Of a stretch of DNA of 64,000 nucleotides, positions 9,615-17,175 are shown one piece after another. Position 1 is the first letter of the stretch, and each line of letters opens with the position of its first letter. Made by a program: the position numbers and the translations under genes. The notes beneath the pieces were generated by a model that was not told the DNA's origin, did no database searches, and was given only the letters and a program-made list of their open reading frames with translations. Location of the stretch: NCBI GenBank assembly GCA_900318775.1, contig ONLY01000011.1, forward strand, positions 1 through 64,000. The letters are read 5' to 3'. The stretch is from an uncultured Prevotellaceae bacterium (GTDB lineage: Bacteria > Bacteroidota > Bacteroidia > Bacteroidales > Bacteroidaceae).

Positions 9615-9849
9615 ATTAGCTAATCTAAACAAATAAGTTTTGTGGTGTTGTAAGGTCTTTTGTAGTCACGTGAATACGTGTATGTGTATGTTGCCCACAA
9701 ATGCTCACATGGCTTGCCCGCTGAAGCAAGTGTGTGTTGCCCACTAATGCCTTTACGTTCTGCTCACAAGCGTGATTGCGTCACGCCCTGAGCCTCAATT
9801 GCGTTCCTTCCTCTATCGTTGGGGCAATGGTTCTTTGTCGTAAAGAGGC
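9615..9849. other. Intergenic spacer without a gene
   Basis: This 235-bp gap separates the GH43 start from the mltG stop. TTGCCCAC followed by A/T and AATGC occurs twice (near 9690 and 9738) within GTGTG-rich flanks, so a degenerate duplication is present. No TAnnTTTG box at a clear distance from the GH43 start was found, so the promoter of the glycosidase pair is not assigned. Confidence 0.5.
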
Positions 9850-10890
9850 TTAATGTATGCCTCTTTCATTCAGCGCATTTGTGTAGCGTGCCGCATTGCG
9901 TTGGTGCTCTGCATAAGATACGGCAAAGTTGTGCGTTCCCGAGAAATCCTCTTTTGCGCACATGTAGATATAGTCGTTCGTGTCGTGATTGAGCACTGCG
10001 TCAATACCGGCGATGCTGGGAATACGGATAGGTCCTGGAGGCAAACCGATATTGCGGTAGGTGTTGTAGGGCGAATCCATCTTCAGATGCTCGTGGAGTA
10101 CTCGCTTGATGGAAAAGTCGCCCACGGCAAAGATGACGGTAGGGTCGCTTTGCAGCGCCATTTGCCGGCGCATACGGTTCATGTAAAGTGCAGCGATAGT
10201 GGGTTTCTCCCCGTTGTTGGATGTCTCGCTGTCTACGATAGATGCGAGTGTCACCACCTTCTCTTTCGTCATTTCCTCACCCGCATATTCACTGAGGTTC
10301 TCCAGCAGCCTTGTTCTGTTCCTGTTCCAAAAGGCCTCATTCTCCTTTTGGAGGCGGGCAAACAAATCTTCTGCGGAGATGTCCCAATATACCTCGTAGG
10401 TGTTAGGAATGAACAGGGCAGGGAGCGTTTCGCTGCTGTAGCCCATCGCTTGCAAATGGCTCTCATCCAGCATGTAGTTGACAATCGTCAGGGAGTCGAG
10501 CATGAGTTGCCGGCTCAGTCGTCCAGCCATCTCCGATAGGGTGCGTACAGAGGGCACCAGCAGTTTGACGGGAGTCTGCTGGTGATTGCGGAGGTGCTTT
10601 ACCAAGGTCAGCACGCTTGTTCCGTCATTGATTTCGTATCGTCCTGTGCGAATGCGTTGCTTGAGGTTAATGGCCTGTGCATAGACGTGGAACACCGTCA
10701 TGTCGGCAGGGTGTCCAATGTCTTCTATCTTATGGCAGACGGAATCATAGTCATCATCGTCGTCAATCAGGAGATATACGGTCTCTTCTGGGTGATAGCC
10801 GCTTCTGAGCATATATGCAGTCCCCAACACGGCTGCCAAGGTCAAGCAGCCTAATACAATCCATACGAGTTTCCTTGTTTCCTTAGACAT
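9850..10890 (-). CDS. mltG: Endolytic peptidoglycan transglycosylase MltG
   Basis: A 346-aa inner-membrane protein of the YceG/MltG family, which cuts nascent glycan strands and sets their length. One N-terminal membrane anchor (about 9-28) is followed by a LysM-like region, where the acidic run IDDDDDYD is unusual. The catalytic domain shows ASIVDSETSNNGEKP, then ALQSDPTVIFAVG and the conserved NTYRNIGLPPGPIRIPS. The family motif in E. coli reads ASIVEKET; here the first acidic residue of the motif is Asp, while the Glu two positions on is kept. Length agrees with E. coli MltG (340 aa). The gene stands alone on the minus strand, divergent from the nitroreductase gene. Confidence 0.92.
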   Translation of the reverse strand: MSKETRKLVWIVLGCLTLAAVLGTAYMLRSGYHPEETVYLLIDDDDDYDSVCHKIEDIGHPADMTVFHVYAQAINLKQRIRTGRYEINDGTSVLTLVKHLRNHQQTPVKLLVPSVRTLSEMAGRLSRQLMLDSLTIVNYMLDESHLQAMGYSSETLPALFIPNTYEVYWDISAEDLFARLQKENEAFWNRNRTRLLENLSEYAGEEMTKEKVVTLASIVDSETSNNGEKPTIAALYMNRMRRQMALQSDPTVIFAVGDFSIKRVLHEHLKMDSPYNTYRNIGLPPGPIRIPSIAGIDAVLNHDTNDYIYMCAKEDFSGTHNFAVSYAEHQRNAARYTNALNERGIH

Positions 10891-11105
10891 ATTTTCTTTC
10901 TTTTATATACCAACGTGGTTAAAATGTTTGTCATTTCCACCTTGCGCGGTAAAAACGCCAATGATTTTGCTCTCATTCTCGCTAAAACCTTTGGTTTTCT
11001 ATCAAATATACTTGCAAAGATAATAATTCTCCCCCAAACATTCTTCTTATGTGTGGAAAGTTTTCTACCTTTACCCCCAAAATCACACATATATCTTTCA
11101 AACTG

Positions 11106-11648
11106 ATGGAAAATTTCAAGGATTTGGTGCAGAAGCGCCGCAGCGTTCGTAAGTTTACAGAACAAGAAATAAAGGCAGAGGACTTGCAGACAATTCTTCG
11201 TGCAGCCCTCATGTCTCCTACCAGCAAGGGTACCCGTGCCTGGCATTTTGTCGTGGTGGATGACCCTGTTTTGCTTGAGAAGATTTCTCTTTGCCGTCCC
11301 ATGGGCAGCCAATTCATTGCGGGTGCCAAAGTGGCTGTAGTTGTATTGGGCGACCGCGAGGTGACTGACGCATGGTGTGAGGATGCTTCTTTGGCCGCAG
11401 TCACGATGCAGTATCAGGCTGCAGACCTCGGTCTTGGCTCTTGCTGGTGCCAGATTCGCAACCGCTTCATGGAAAACGGAGAGCCTTCTGATAACGTGCT
11501 TCGTTTCCTGCTTCGTTATCCGGAAAACCTAACTGCTGAGTGTGTCATTGGCTTGGGCTATCCTGCCATTGAGCGTAAGCCTCAGGATGAGGATAAACTG
11601 AAATGGGAGAATGTGCATGTTGGACCATTTCCCGAAGAGGAAATATAA
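11106..11648 (+). CDS. Nitroreductase family flavoprotein
   Basis: A 180-aa protein starting MENFKDLVQKRRSVRKFTEQ. The RRSVRKF motif near the N-terminus is the FMN phosphate-binding signature of nitroreductases. ALMSPTSKGTRAWHFVVV and the C-terminal ECVIGLGYP segment complete the fold. These enzymes use FMN and NAD(P)H to reduce nitro compounds, quinones or related substrates; the natural substrate cannot be told. An upstream in-frame ATG at 11049 would add 19 residues without family similarity, so the internal start was chosen. It precedes the DUF2520 gene by 54 bp on the same strand and may be co-transcribed. Confidence 0.88.
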   Translation: MENFKDLVQKRRSVRKFTEQEIKAEDLQTILRAALMSPTSKGTRAWHFVVVDDPVLLEKISLCRPMGSQFIAGAKVAVVVLGDREVTDAWCEDASLAAVTMQYQAADLGLGSCWCQIRNRFMENGEPSDNVLRFLLRYPENLTAECVIGLGYPAIERKPQDEDKLKWENVHVGPFPEEEI

Positions 11649-11702
11649 AGGTGCGTGTTTGAGTCCAATCGTCCAACAACCACAGAGAGGAAAAACGTAG
11701 CA

Positions 11703-12479
11703 ATGAAGATTGTATTAATAGGAGCAGGCAACCTGGCCACGAATTTGGGAAAAGCGCTGTTTCATGCGGGTCATGAAATCCTGCAGGTGTATAGCCGGAC
11801 AGAGGAGTCGGCACGTGCATTGGCAACGACGCTGAAGTGTGCCCATACGTCAGACTTGTCAATGGTCCAGTCAAGTGCCGATGTGTTTATCATAGCGCTC
11901 AGGGATGATGTGGTGGAGCAAGTCGCGTGCCTATTAAGAAAGGGGCGTGAGAACCAGTTCTTTGTTCACACGGCAGGTAGCCTTCATGTGGATGTGCTGC
12001 CCACGGCTCGTCGTGGCGTGCTCTATCCAATGCAGTCCTTTTCTAAGAGTAAAGAAGTGGATTTCAGTGTAATACCATGTTTTGTTGAGTCTTTTCTCAA
12101 TGAGGACAAGAAGCTGCTGGTAGCTTTGGCAGAGACGATTTCCAATAGTGTGTACGAGGTGGATAGTGACGATAGGAAATACCTGCATTTGGCAGCTGTG
12201 TTCTGCAACAATTTCGCCAATCATTGCTTTGCGCTTGGAGCGAAACTTTTGAAGGAACATGGTGATATTCCGTTCAGCGTGATGCTCCCGCTGATAGATG
12301 AGACAGCCAGCAAGGTGCATAAGATGTCGCCTCACGATGCGCAGACTGGCCCTGCTGTCCGGCATGACAAAAGGGTATTGGACAAGCATCAGATGTTGCT
12401 CGCTACATCGCCTGAGATGTTAAAAGTTTACGAACTACTTTCAGAAAGCATTTATTATGATCAACTACGACTTGACTAA
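11703..12479 (+). CDS. Rossmann-fold protein with DUF2520 C-terminal domain
   Basis: This 258-aa protein begins [19 protein letters not shown], a dinucleotide-binding glycine motif of the F420/NADP oxidoreductase type. The second half ([11 protein letters not shown], then [13 protein letters not shown]) is the helical DUF2520 domain, related in shape to 6-phosphogluconate or ketopantoate reductases. The substrate is unknown. The start at 11703 is supported by AGAGGAA about 10 bases upstream; the longer frame from 11655 has no family support. The 3' end overlaps kdsC by 23 bp. The order DUF2520, kdsC, maf is one I recall as common in Bacteroidales, so a shared transcript is likely. Confidence 0.85.
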   Translation: MKIVLIGAGNLATNLGKALFHAGHEILQVYSRTEESARALATTLKCAHTSDLSMVQSSADVFIIALRDDVVEQVACLLRKGRENQFFVHTAGSLHVDVLPTARRGVLYPMQSFSKSKEVDFSVIPCFVESFLNEDKKLLVALAETISNSVYEVDSDDRKYLHLAAVFCNNFANHCFALGAKLLKEHGDIPFSVMLPLIDETASKVHKMSPHDAQTGPAVRHDKRVLDKHQMLLATSPEMLKVYELLSESIYYDQLRLD

Positions 12480-12975
12480 GATACGTGCCGTGTTCTTTGA
12501 TGTGGATGGCGTGCTCTCCTGCGAGACCATTCCTCAGCATCCTAACGGTGACCCTATGCGCACTGTGAACATCAAGGATGGTTATGCCATGCAGCATGCG
12601 GTGAAGTGCGGCTTGATTCTCGCCATTATCACAGGTGGGCGAACAGAGGCTGTACGCATTCGTTATGAGGGTCTGGGCTTGAAGGATGTGATTCTTGGCG
12701 CGGCAGTCAAAATACAGACCTACAACGAGTTGAAGGACAAGTATCAGCTTGCTGACGAAGAGGTAGCTTATGTGGGTGACGATATCCCTGACTACGAAGT
12801 GCTTCAGCAATGTGGTTTGCCTTGCTGTCCTGCTGATGCGGCACCAGAGATTAAGGGCGTGTGTACGTATATCTCCCATAAGAATGGAGGGCAAGGTTGC
12901 GCGCGTGACATTCTTGAGCAGATACTCAAGGCGCAAGACTTGTGGATGCACAACAGCATGGCTTTTGGTTGGTGA
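12457..12975 (+). CDS. kdsC: KDO-8-phosphate phosphatase (HAD family)
   Basis: A 172-aa capless HAD phosphatase. It hydrolyses 3-deoxy-D-manno-octulosonate 8-phosphate to KDO for lipid A core synthesis in the cytoplasm. The nucleophile motif is FFDVDGVL (Asp15 and Asp17). IITGGR is motif II, and [14 protein letters not shown] is the metal-binding motif IV. The size (about 170-190 aa) and lack of a cap domain fit KdsC tetramers. Another HAD phosphatase activity cannot be excluded by sequence alone. It overlaps the upstream DUF2520 gene by 23 bp, and maf follows 51 bp later, so translational coupling is likely. Confidence 0.88.
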   Translation: MINYDLTKIRAVFFDVDGVLSCETIPQHPNGDPMRTVNIKDGYAMQHAVKCGLILAIITGGRTEAVRIRYEGLGLKDVILGAAVKIQTYNELKDKYQLADEEVAYVGDDIPDYEVLQQCGLPCCPADAAPEIKGVCTYISHKNGGQGCARDILEQILKAQDLWMHNSMAFGW

Positions 12976-13026
12976 TGCAGATGAGGATGAAGCAAATGCG
13001 ATGTACAATTCAATGAATTAGAAATC

Positions 13027-13605
13027 ATGTTCAACTTACCATATCAAGTAATATTGGCCAGCAACTCTCCTCGCCGGAAAGAACTGCTGGGCGGACTTGG
13101 AATCCCCTTCGAGGTGCGCACTTTGCAAGGTATTGACGAGAGCTATCCAGACACGTTGAAGGGAGAGGAGATACCTGTCCACATTGCAGGAAAGAAAGCG
13201 GAGGCCTACAAGAGCGCAATGGCGGATGACGAAATGATTATTACCGCTGACACCATAGTGTATGACAACGGGCAGGTGCTTGGCAAGCCTAAGGACAGGG
13301 AGGAGGCTATCCGAATGCTCCGACAGCTATCGGGACATGCCCACGAGGTCATTACGGGTGTCTCCATTGTGACAAAAGAGAAGACCGCTCGTTTTGCCTC
13401 TACATCAAAGGTGTTCTTTGCGCCTTTGACAGACGAAGAGATTATTTATTACGTTGACAACTACCGCCCCTTTGACAAGGCAGGTGCCTACGGCATTCAA
13501 GAGTGGATTGGCTTTGTTGCCGTCACCCGCATTGAAGGCTCCTATTTCAACGTGATGGGCTTGCCTATCCAGCGATTATATACAGAACTTAAACATTTTG
13601 CATAG
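13027..13605 (+). CDS. maf: Maf family nucleoside triphosphate pyrophosphatase
   Basis: A 192-aa protein with the Maf signature ASNSPRRKELLGGLG near the N-terminus. ITADTIVYDNGQVLGKPKD is the substrate-binding region, and DNYRPFDKAGAYGIQEW lies near the C-terminus. Maf proteins hydrolyse dTTP/UTP or modified nucleotides to monophosphates, a house-cleaning role linked to division arrest in some species. The QEW motif and length place it with the YhdE-type dTTP/UTP enzymes, though subtype assignment is only tentative. It is the last gene of the DUF2520-kdsC-maf group; the Lrp gene follows after 87 bp. Confidence 0.92.
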   Translation: MFNLPYQVILASNSPRRKELLGGLGIPFEVRTLQGIDESYPDTLKGEEIPVHIAGKKAEAYKSAMADDEMIITADTIVYDNGQVLGKPKDREEAIRMLRQLSGHAHEVITGVSIVTKEKTARFASTSKVFFAPLTDEEIIYYVDNYRPFDKAGAYGIQEWIGFVAVTRIEGSYFNVMGLPIQRLYTELKHFA

Positions 13606-13692
13606 CGTCATCGATGGCCTGTTGGCACGAAGCGTCAGATGGGGAACATCCTCGAATGGCATTATCGTATGATGCAATAATACAAAACACAA

Positions 13693-14166
13693 ATGGAAAC
13701 ATACATTCACGAGCTTGACGAGACCGACTTGCAGATTCTGCGTATTTTGCAAGCCAACAGCCGGCTGACCACGAAGGAGCTGGCACAGCAGATTCACCTG
13801 TCTATCACACCCACCTATGAGCGTCAGCGCCGGTTGGAGAGAATGGGCTACATTAAAGGGTATGTGGCTGTGCTTGATGCCTACAAGATGGAGCGTGGCT
13901 TTATGGTGTTCTGCAACATTTCCATGAAGCAGATTAACAAGGCTATTGCCAACGAATTCCGAGATGTGGTGGGAGATTGGAACGAGGTGACCGAGTGCTA
14001 CAATATCTCAGGCGATGGAGACTATCTGCTCAAGGTTTGTGTGAGCAGTATGCAGAAGTACCAGCAGTTCATTCTCGACAAGCTGGGGAGTTTCCCTTAT
14101 ATTTCGCAGGTGCGTTCCTTCTTCGTGATGGACACGCTGAAACTGACTTATGGTTTCCCCATGTAA
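13693..14166 (+). CDS. Lrp/AsnC family transcriptional regulator
   Basis: A 157-aa regulator with an N-terminal winged helix-turn-helix (about 8-65: DLQILRILQANSRLTTKELA, then RRLERMGYIKGY). A C-terminal RAM effector-binding domain follows (about 70-150, with GDGDYLLKVCVSSM). Members sense amino acids and act as dimers or octamers on DNA. The regulon cannot be seen in the window. It lies 87 bp downstream of maf and ends at a strong bidirectional terminator, so it is the last gene of this plus-strand block. Confidence 0.92.
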   Translation: METYIHELDETDLQILRILQANSRLTTKELAQQIHLSITPTYERQRRLERMGYIKGYVAVLDAYKMERGFMVFCNISMKQINKAIANEFRDVVGDWNEVTECYNISGDGDYLLKVCVSSMQKYQQFILDKLGSFPYISQVRSFFVMDTLKLTYGFPM

Positions 14167-14201
14167 AAAAGCGTGGCAGGGTGTTCCTGTCACGCTTTTC
14201 T
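14167..14201 (+). terminator. Bidirectional intrinsic terminator after the Lrp gene
   Basis: AAGCGTGGCAGG and CCTGTCACGCTT pair around a short GTGTT loop, with one G bulge. An A run precedes the stem and TTTTCTT follows it. It starts right at the stop codon of the regulator and can also serve the convergent minus-strand lipoprotein gene. Confidence 0.85.
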
Positions 14202-14274
14202 TGTAGATGCGCTCATTCATGCTATTGCTTGCTGAATAAGCGAATGCTGTTGCTCCCGCGTTGGAAGGACTGCG

Positions 14275-15102
14275 TCATTGCTTGTACTTCTCATTCACAA
14301 GGTCCTTTACTTGGTCATAGCTTAGACAGATGGTAGTGGGGCCATAGGCGTAGGGCGCAATGTCGTATTCGTTGTAGTAGAACTCGATGCTGTCGTCCCG
14401 CAGGGCGAAGTTGTTGCTCACAAACATGTCGCTCATTTCCAGGAAGCCCTTCTTTTGCAGTCCCTGCAAAGTGCGTACCCCATTGTCGGCCATCAGCTTG
14501 TGCAGCAGCGTGTCTTGCAAGGCGTGCTGATGGATGGTGGAGAACACCTCGTCAAGAGGGATAAATTCGCCTGTTTGTGTATTGAAGCGCAAGATTGTGG
14601 TCAGCTGGCAGGGGTGTGCGCCGCCCATGAATGTGTCTTCCACCAGGCGGTAGTTGATGACGCCCTTCATGCCGTGTTCTGCGCTGCCTTTCAGGTGGTC
14701 ATAGTAAATATTGGCGATGTTGTCGCTATGAAACTCCTTTTTGGCGGTCTCTATGTATTGTGTCAATGCCTCCTCGATGGGTTGGTCGCTTGACTGCTTC
14801 AGCAGCAACTCAATCAGCTGGTCGTTGATGAGTTTGCACACTTTCGTTTTCTGCTCGTTGTCTGATTTCACAAACTCCATGTCCACTTTTACGTCCAGTT
14901 TGCGTTCCTCTTGTGCATGCAGCTGGGCGAACACATCGTCGGTGTCCGCAGAGTCGAGTGGGGGTTCTTTCAAGTTTTCCTGTGCCTCTACGGAATAAAA
15001 AGTCAAGTCATCTTTGGACGTGTTGGATTGGCAGGCTGCCAGCAGCAGGGCCATCAGTATGCCGCATCCTCCAAAGATGCGATGTGTGAGTAAGGTTTTC
15101 AT
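14275..15102 (-). CDS. Lipoprotein of the RsiV/DUF3298 type
   Basis: Starting at the ATG at 15102 the product is 275 aa, with a lipoprotein signal MKTLLTHRIFGGCGILMALL and a LLAAC lipobox. The mature part resembles the DUF4163/DUF3298 (RsiV-like) architecture: a helical middle section, then GGAHPCQLTTILRFNTQTGE and a C-terminal DIAPYAYGPTTICLSY strand segment. In RsiV of Bacillus this fold binds lysozyme, but here there is no anti-sigma domain, so only an envelope protein of unknown role can be claimed. The frame extends 41 codons upstream without a signal peptide, so the shorter start is preferred; an ATG at 15114 is an alternative. A -7 box lies 24 bp upstream. Confidence 0.75.
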   Translation of the reverse strand: MKTLLTHRIFGGCGILMALLLAACQSNTSKDDLTFYSVEAQENLKEPPLDSADTDDVFAQLHAQEERKLDVKVDMEFVKSDNEQKTKVCKLINDQLIELLLKQSSDQPIEEALTQYIETAKKEFHSDNIANIYYDHLKGSAEHGMKGVINYRLVEDTFMGGAHPCQLTTILRFNTQTGEFIPLDEVFSTIHQHALQDTLLHKLMADNGVRTLQGLQKKGFLEMSDMFVSNNFALRDDSIEFYYNEYDIAPYAYGPTTICLSYDQVKDLVNEKYKQ

Positions 15103-15125
15103 GACGCTTTCCATTAAATTAGGCG

Positions 15126-15133
15126 CAAAGGTA
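15126..15133 (-). promoter_or_regulatory. Bacteroidetes -7 box for the RsiV-like lipoprotein gene
   Basis: Read on the minus strand the sequence is TACCTTTG, matching TAnnTTTG, 24 bp before the chosen start. No convincing -33 TTG lies at the ideal distance, so this is a partial promoter match. Confidence 0.5.
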
Positions 15134-15223
15134 CTAATTTTTCCGCTCAACATGCGTGTTGTTCCATCAATAATGTCTAATTTTGCGAAAGATTTCTTTA
15201 AAAACGGGTTATGACAATATTCC

Positions 15224-15706
15224 ATGAAACGCAGAAATTCCTATAGCGACCTCGGATTGGTGGTCGCAATCGCCGTCTTCATCTGTATTCTCATCAAGAG
15301 CATGCTCTTTGGCTTCACCTGGGTGGGCATTGTTTGGCTTCTCCTCACGTGTGCTTATTTCTACGTTTCATGGCGTTATGATTCCGATAGCCGTGTGGTG
15401 CAGCGTGGCACCACGGGTTTCCTTGTCCTTTCTGTTGTGGCCATTACCGGCATCCTCCTTTTCGACCGCAACACGCGCCCCATCATGCACGCCTTTTCGG
15501 GCACGGGTGATACCATCGTCGATCCTGTTGTGGAGGATGAGGCCCCTGTGGTGTCAATGGAAGACATTGCACCCGATGACTCGCTTGCCGGCGACACCCT
15601 GGCTGCAGATACGCTCCGAATGGACACTATTATAAATAATGTGTCATCATCTGCTTCTCAGCAGGGCGATAGCGCCAGCACCTATTCTTCCAGCATTTCC
15701 AGATAA
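15224..15706 (+). CDS. Small membrane protein of unknown function
   Basis: A 160-aa protein with three hydrophobic segments: about 11-29 (GLVVAIAVFICILIKSMLF), 31-49 (TWVGIVWLLLTCAYFYVSW) and 64-80 (FLVLSVVAITGILLF). A soluble tail rich in Asp, Ser and Thr (about 90-160, with repeated AADTL/DDSLAGDTL) follows. No family was recognised. It starts 121 bp from the divergent lipoprotein gene and precedes the next membrane-anchored gene by 13 bp, so the two form an operon. The acidic low-complexity tail suggests it lies outside the membrane, but orientation is not certain. Confidence 0.7.
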   Translation: MKRRNSYSDLGLVVAIAVFICILIKSMLFGFTWVGIVWLLLTCAYFYVSWRYDSDSRVVQRGTTGFLVLSVVAITGILLFDRNTRPIMHAFSGTGDTIVDPVVEDEAPVVSMEDIAPDDSLAGDTLAADTLRMDTIINNVSSSASQQGDSASTYSSSISR

Positions 15707-15719
15707 AAGATAGAGTTAT

Positions 15720-16691
15720 ATGTCATCTACTACTAACAACACCTCAGAACCCACTTCCAAGGGACGTGCAGTCGGCACGATTATAGCTGTATTCCTTGTC
15801 ATCTTGGCTTTGGGTGGCGCAGCCGCGTGGTATCTCTTTTTCCGTGGAGGTACAGATGCCGATGAACGCATCGTATATGACCGCATTGTTCGTTACCAGA
15901 ACCTTCATGAGCTCGATTCCTTGAGCGATGCCCTTGAGGAATACTTCGATACCTACAATTCGGATGCATTCCACTATTCGCAGTTGAAAGACCTCAGCGA
16001 CCGTTTCTTCACAGAGCGCGCTGATTGGCAGGCTGCATCAGCATCTCTTTCATCTCAGACAGTCCGTCATTTCATAGATGCCCATCCTGATGGATTCTAT
16101 AAGGTTGATGCCGAGCAGAAACTCGACTCGCTCGTCTTCGCTGAAGCATTGTCAGCCAATACTCGTGAGGCTTTCGATCTATACATCAGCCAGTATCCTC
16201 AGGGGAAATATGTAGAAGAGGCACGTGCCAAGATAGATGCTTTGGACAATGTAGAGGTTTCATCCGACGAATATGCTGCTGCCCATGAGGTGCTTGAGAC
16301 TCACTTCAATGCCTTGGGCAACAACAACCGGGCGGCATTAGCCAGCACTCTTGCAGAGCAAATCAATAACTACATCGGTAAGGCCAATCCTGAGCTGGAG
16401 GATATTTATGCCTACATGCACACCGTGCATGCTGCGGGGCGTAACCTCATCTTCTTGGTCAAGAACGACAGCGTGAAGAAAGTCACAGCAGGCGGCAAGA
16501 GCCTCTATAGTGTGCAGTTCCAGCTTGATGAGGAAACATACTCTTCAGACAGCCATCCTGCGCTCGACAATGAGTTTGGAACAGGCGAAGAAGCTGATAA
16601 TGCTCCTAAACCTACCAGCGTAAAGCATTTCAAGGGGGCTGCAGTGCTTGATGAAAGCATGAAAATCACCTCTTTGGTGCTGCGCCAATGA
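15720..16691 (+). CDS. Membrane-anchored helical-repeat protein, unknown function
   Basis: A 323-aa protein with a short polar N-terminus (Ser/Thr/Asn-rich), one membrane segment (about 17-41) and a large soluble domain. The segment from about 50 to 200 is helical. FIDAHPDGFYKVDAEQKLD and YISQYPQGKYVEEARAKID look like two tetratricopeptide-like units with the YPxGxYxxxA pattern known from outer-membrane assembly lipoproteins. The C-terminal 90 residues form a separate, probably beta-rich domain (SLYSVQFQLDEETYS). No enzyme motif is seen. It follows the three-TM protein at 13 bp, and a scaffold role in the envelope is only inference. Confidence 0.7.
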   Translation: MSSTTNNTSEPTSKGRAVGTIIAVFLVILALGGAAAWYLFFRGGTDADERIVYDRIVRYQNLHELDSLSDALEEYFDTYNSDAFHYSQLKDLSDRFFTERADWQAASASLSSQTVRHFIDAHPDGFYKVDAEQKLDSLVFAEALSANTREAFDLYISQYPQGKYVEEARAKIDALDNVEVSSDEYAAAHEVLETHFNALGNNNRAALASTLAEQINNYIGKANPELEDIYAYMHTVHAAGRNLIFLVKNDSVKKVTAGGKSLYSVQFQLDEETYSSDSHPALDNEFGTGEEADNAPKPTSVKHFKGAAVLDESMKITSLVLRQ

Positions 16692-16728
16692 GGTCGATAT
16701 AGATGGCGGAAAAAATCCCTTACGTGCG

Positions 16729-16919
16729 CACCCTGCGCATGTATAATCACGCACCCTGCACGACGTAAAACGTGCAGGGTGCATGTGTTATGTCGTGCAG
16801 GGTGTGCCACAATGGCCCTTTACGGCAAACCAAACTTGCTCTTTACGGTGTGTGCTGATAATCATGCAGGGCAAGTCTCCATTTCATTGCTGTATGAAAC
16901 TCAATCGTGTGGCAGGGTG
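16729..16919. repeat. GCAGGGTG repeat cluster with perfect 12-bp inverted repeat
   Basis: The 484-bp gap between 16692 and 17175 has no gene. It contains CACCCTGC at 16729 and 16752 and the complement GCAGGGTG at 16774, 16797 and 16912. Copies two and three are arms of a perfect 12-bp inverted repeat (16751-16762 and 16771-16782) with an 8-nt loop. No U run follows, so it is not a standard terminator. It could protect the 3' end of the upstream transcript or be a REP-like element. Confidence 0.6.
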
Positions 16920-17031
16920 GGCTCCTGGAATTGAACTTGTTCGAATCAGTGTTCGTGTGCTCATATGGATGTGTTATTCTTTCTTTTTTCCTCCTTTTTT
17001 TTCTTAGGAACTCCTTTTATTGATAAAAATT

Positions 17032-17063
17032 GTTGTACAGATTTCCTTTTCTTTTTATCTTTG
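17032..17063 (+). promoter_or_regulatory. Bacteroidetes promoter for the 728-aa secreted protein gene
   Basis: A TTG at 17033-17035 lies 20 nt before TATCTTTG at 17056-17063, matching the TTTG/TAnnTTTG consensus. Transcription should start near 17070, leaving a leader of about 105 nt rich in ATTACTAATT. Confidence 0.8.
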
Positions 17064-17175
17064 CACCATATATAAGGCAAGAATAACGAATTGCCATGCT
17101 TTTGTAAGAGGAATAACTATCTAACATATTATTACAAATTATTACTAATTATTACTAACTTAATTTTATCAACTT

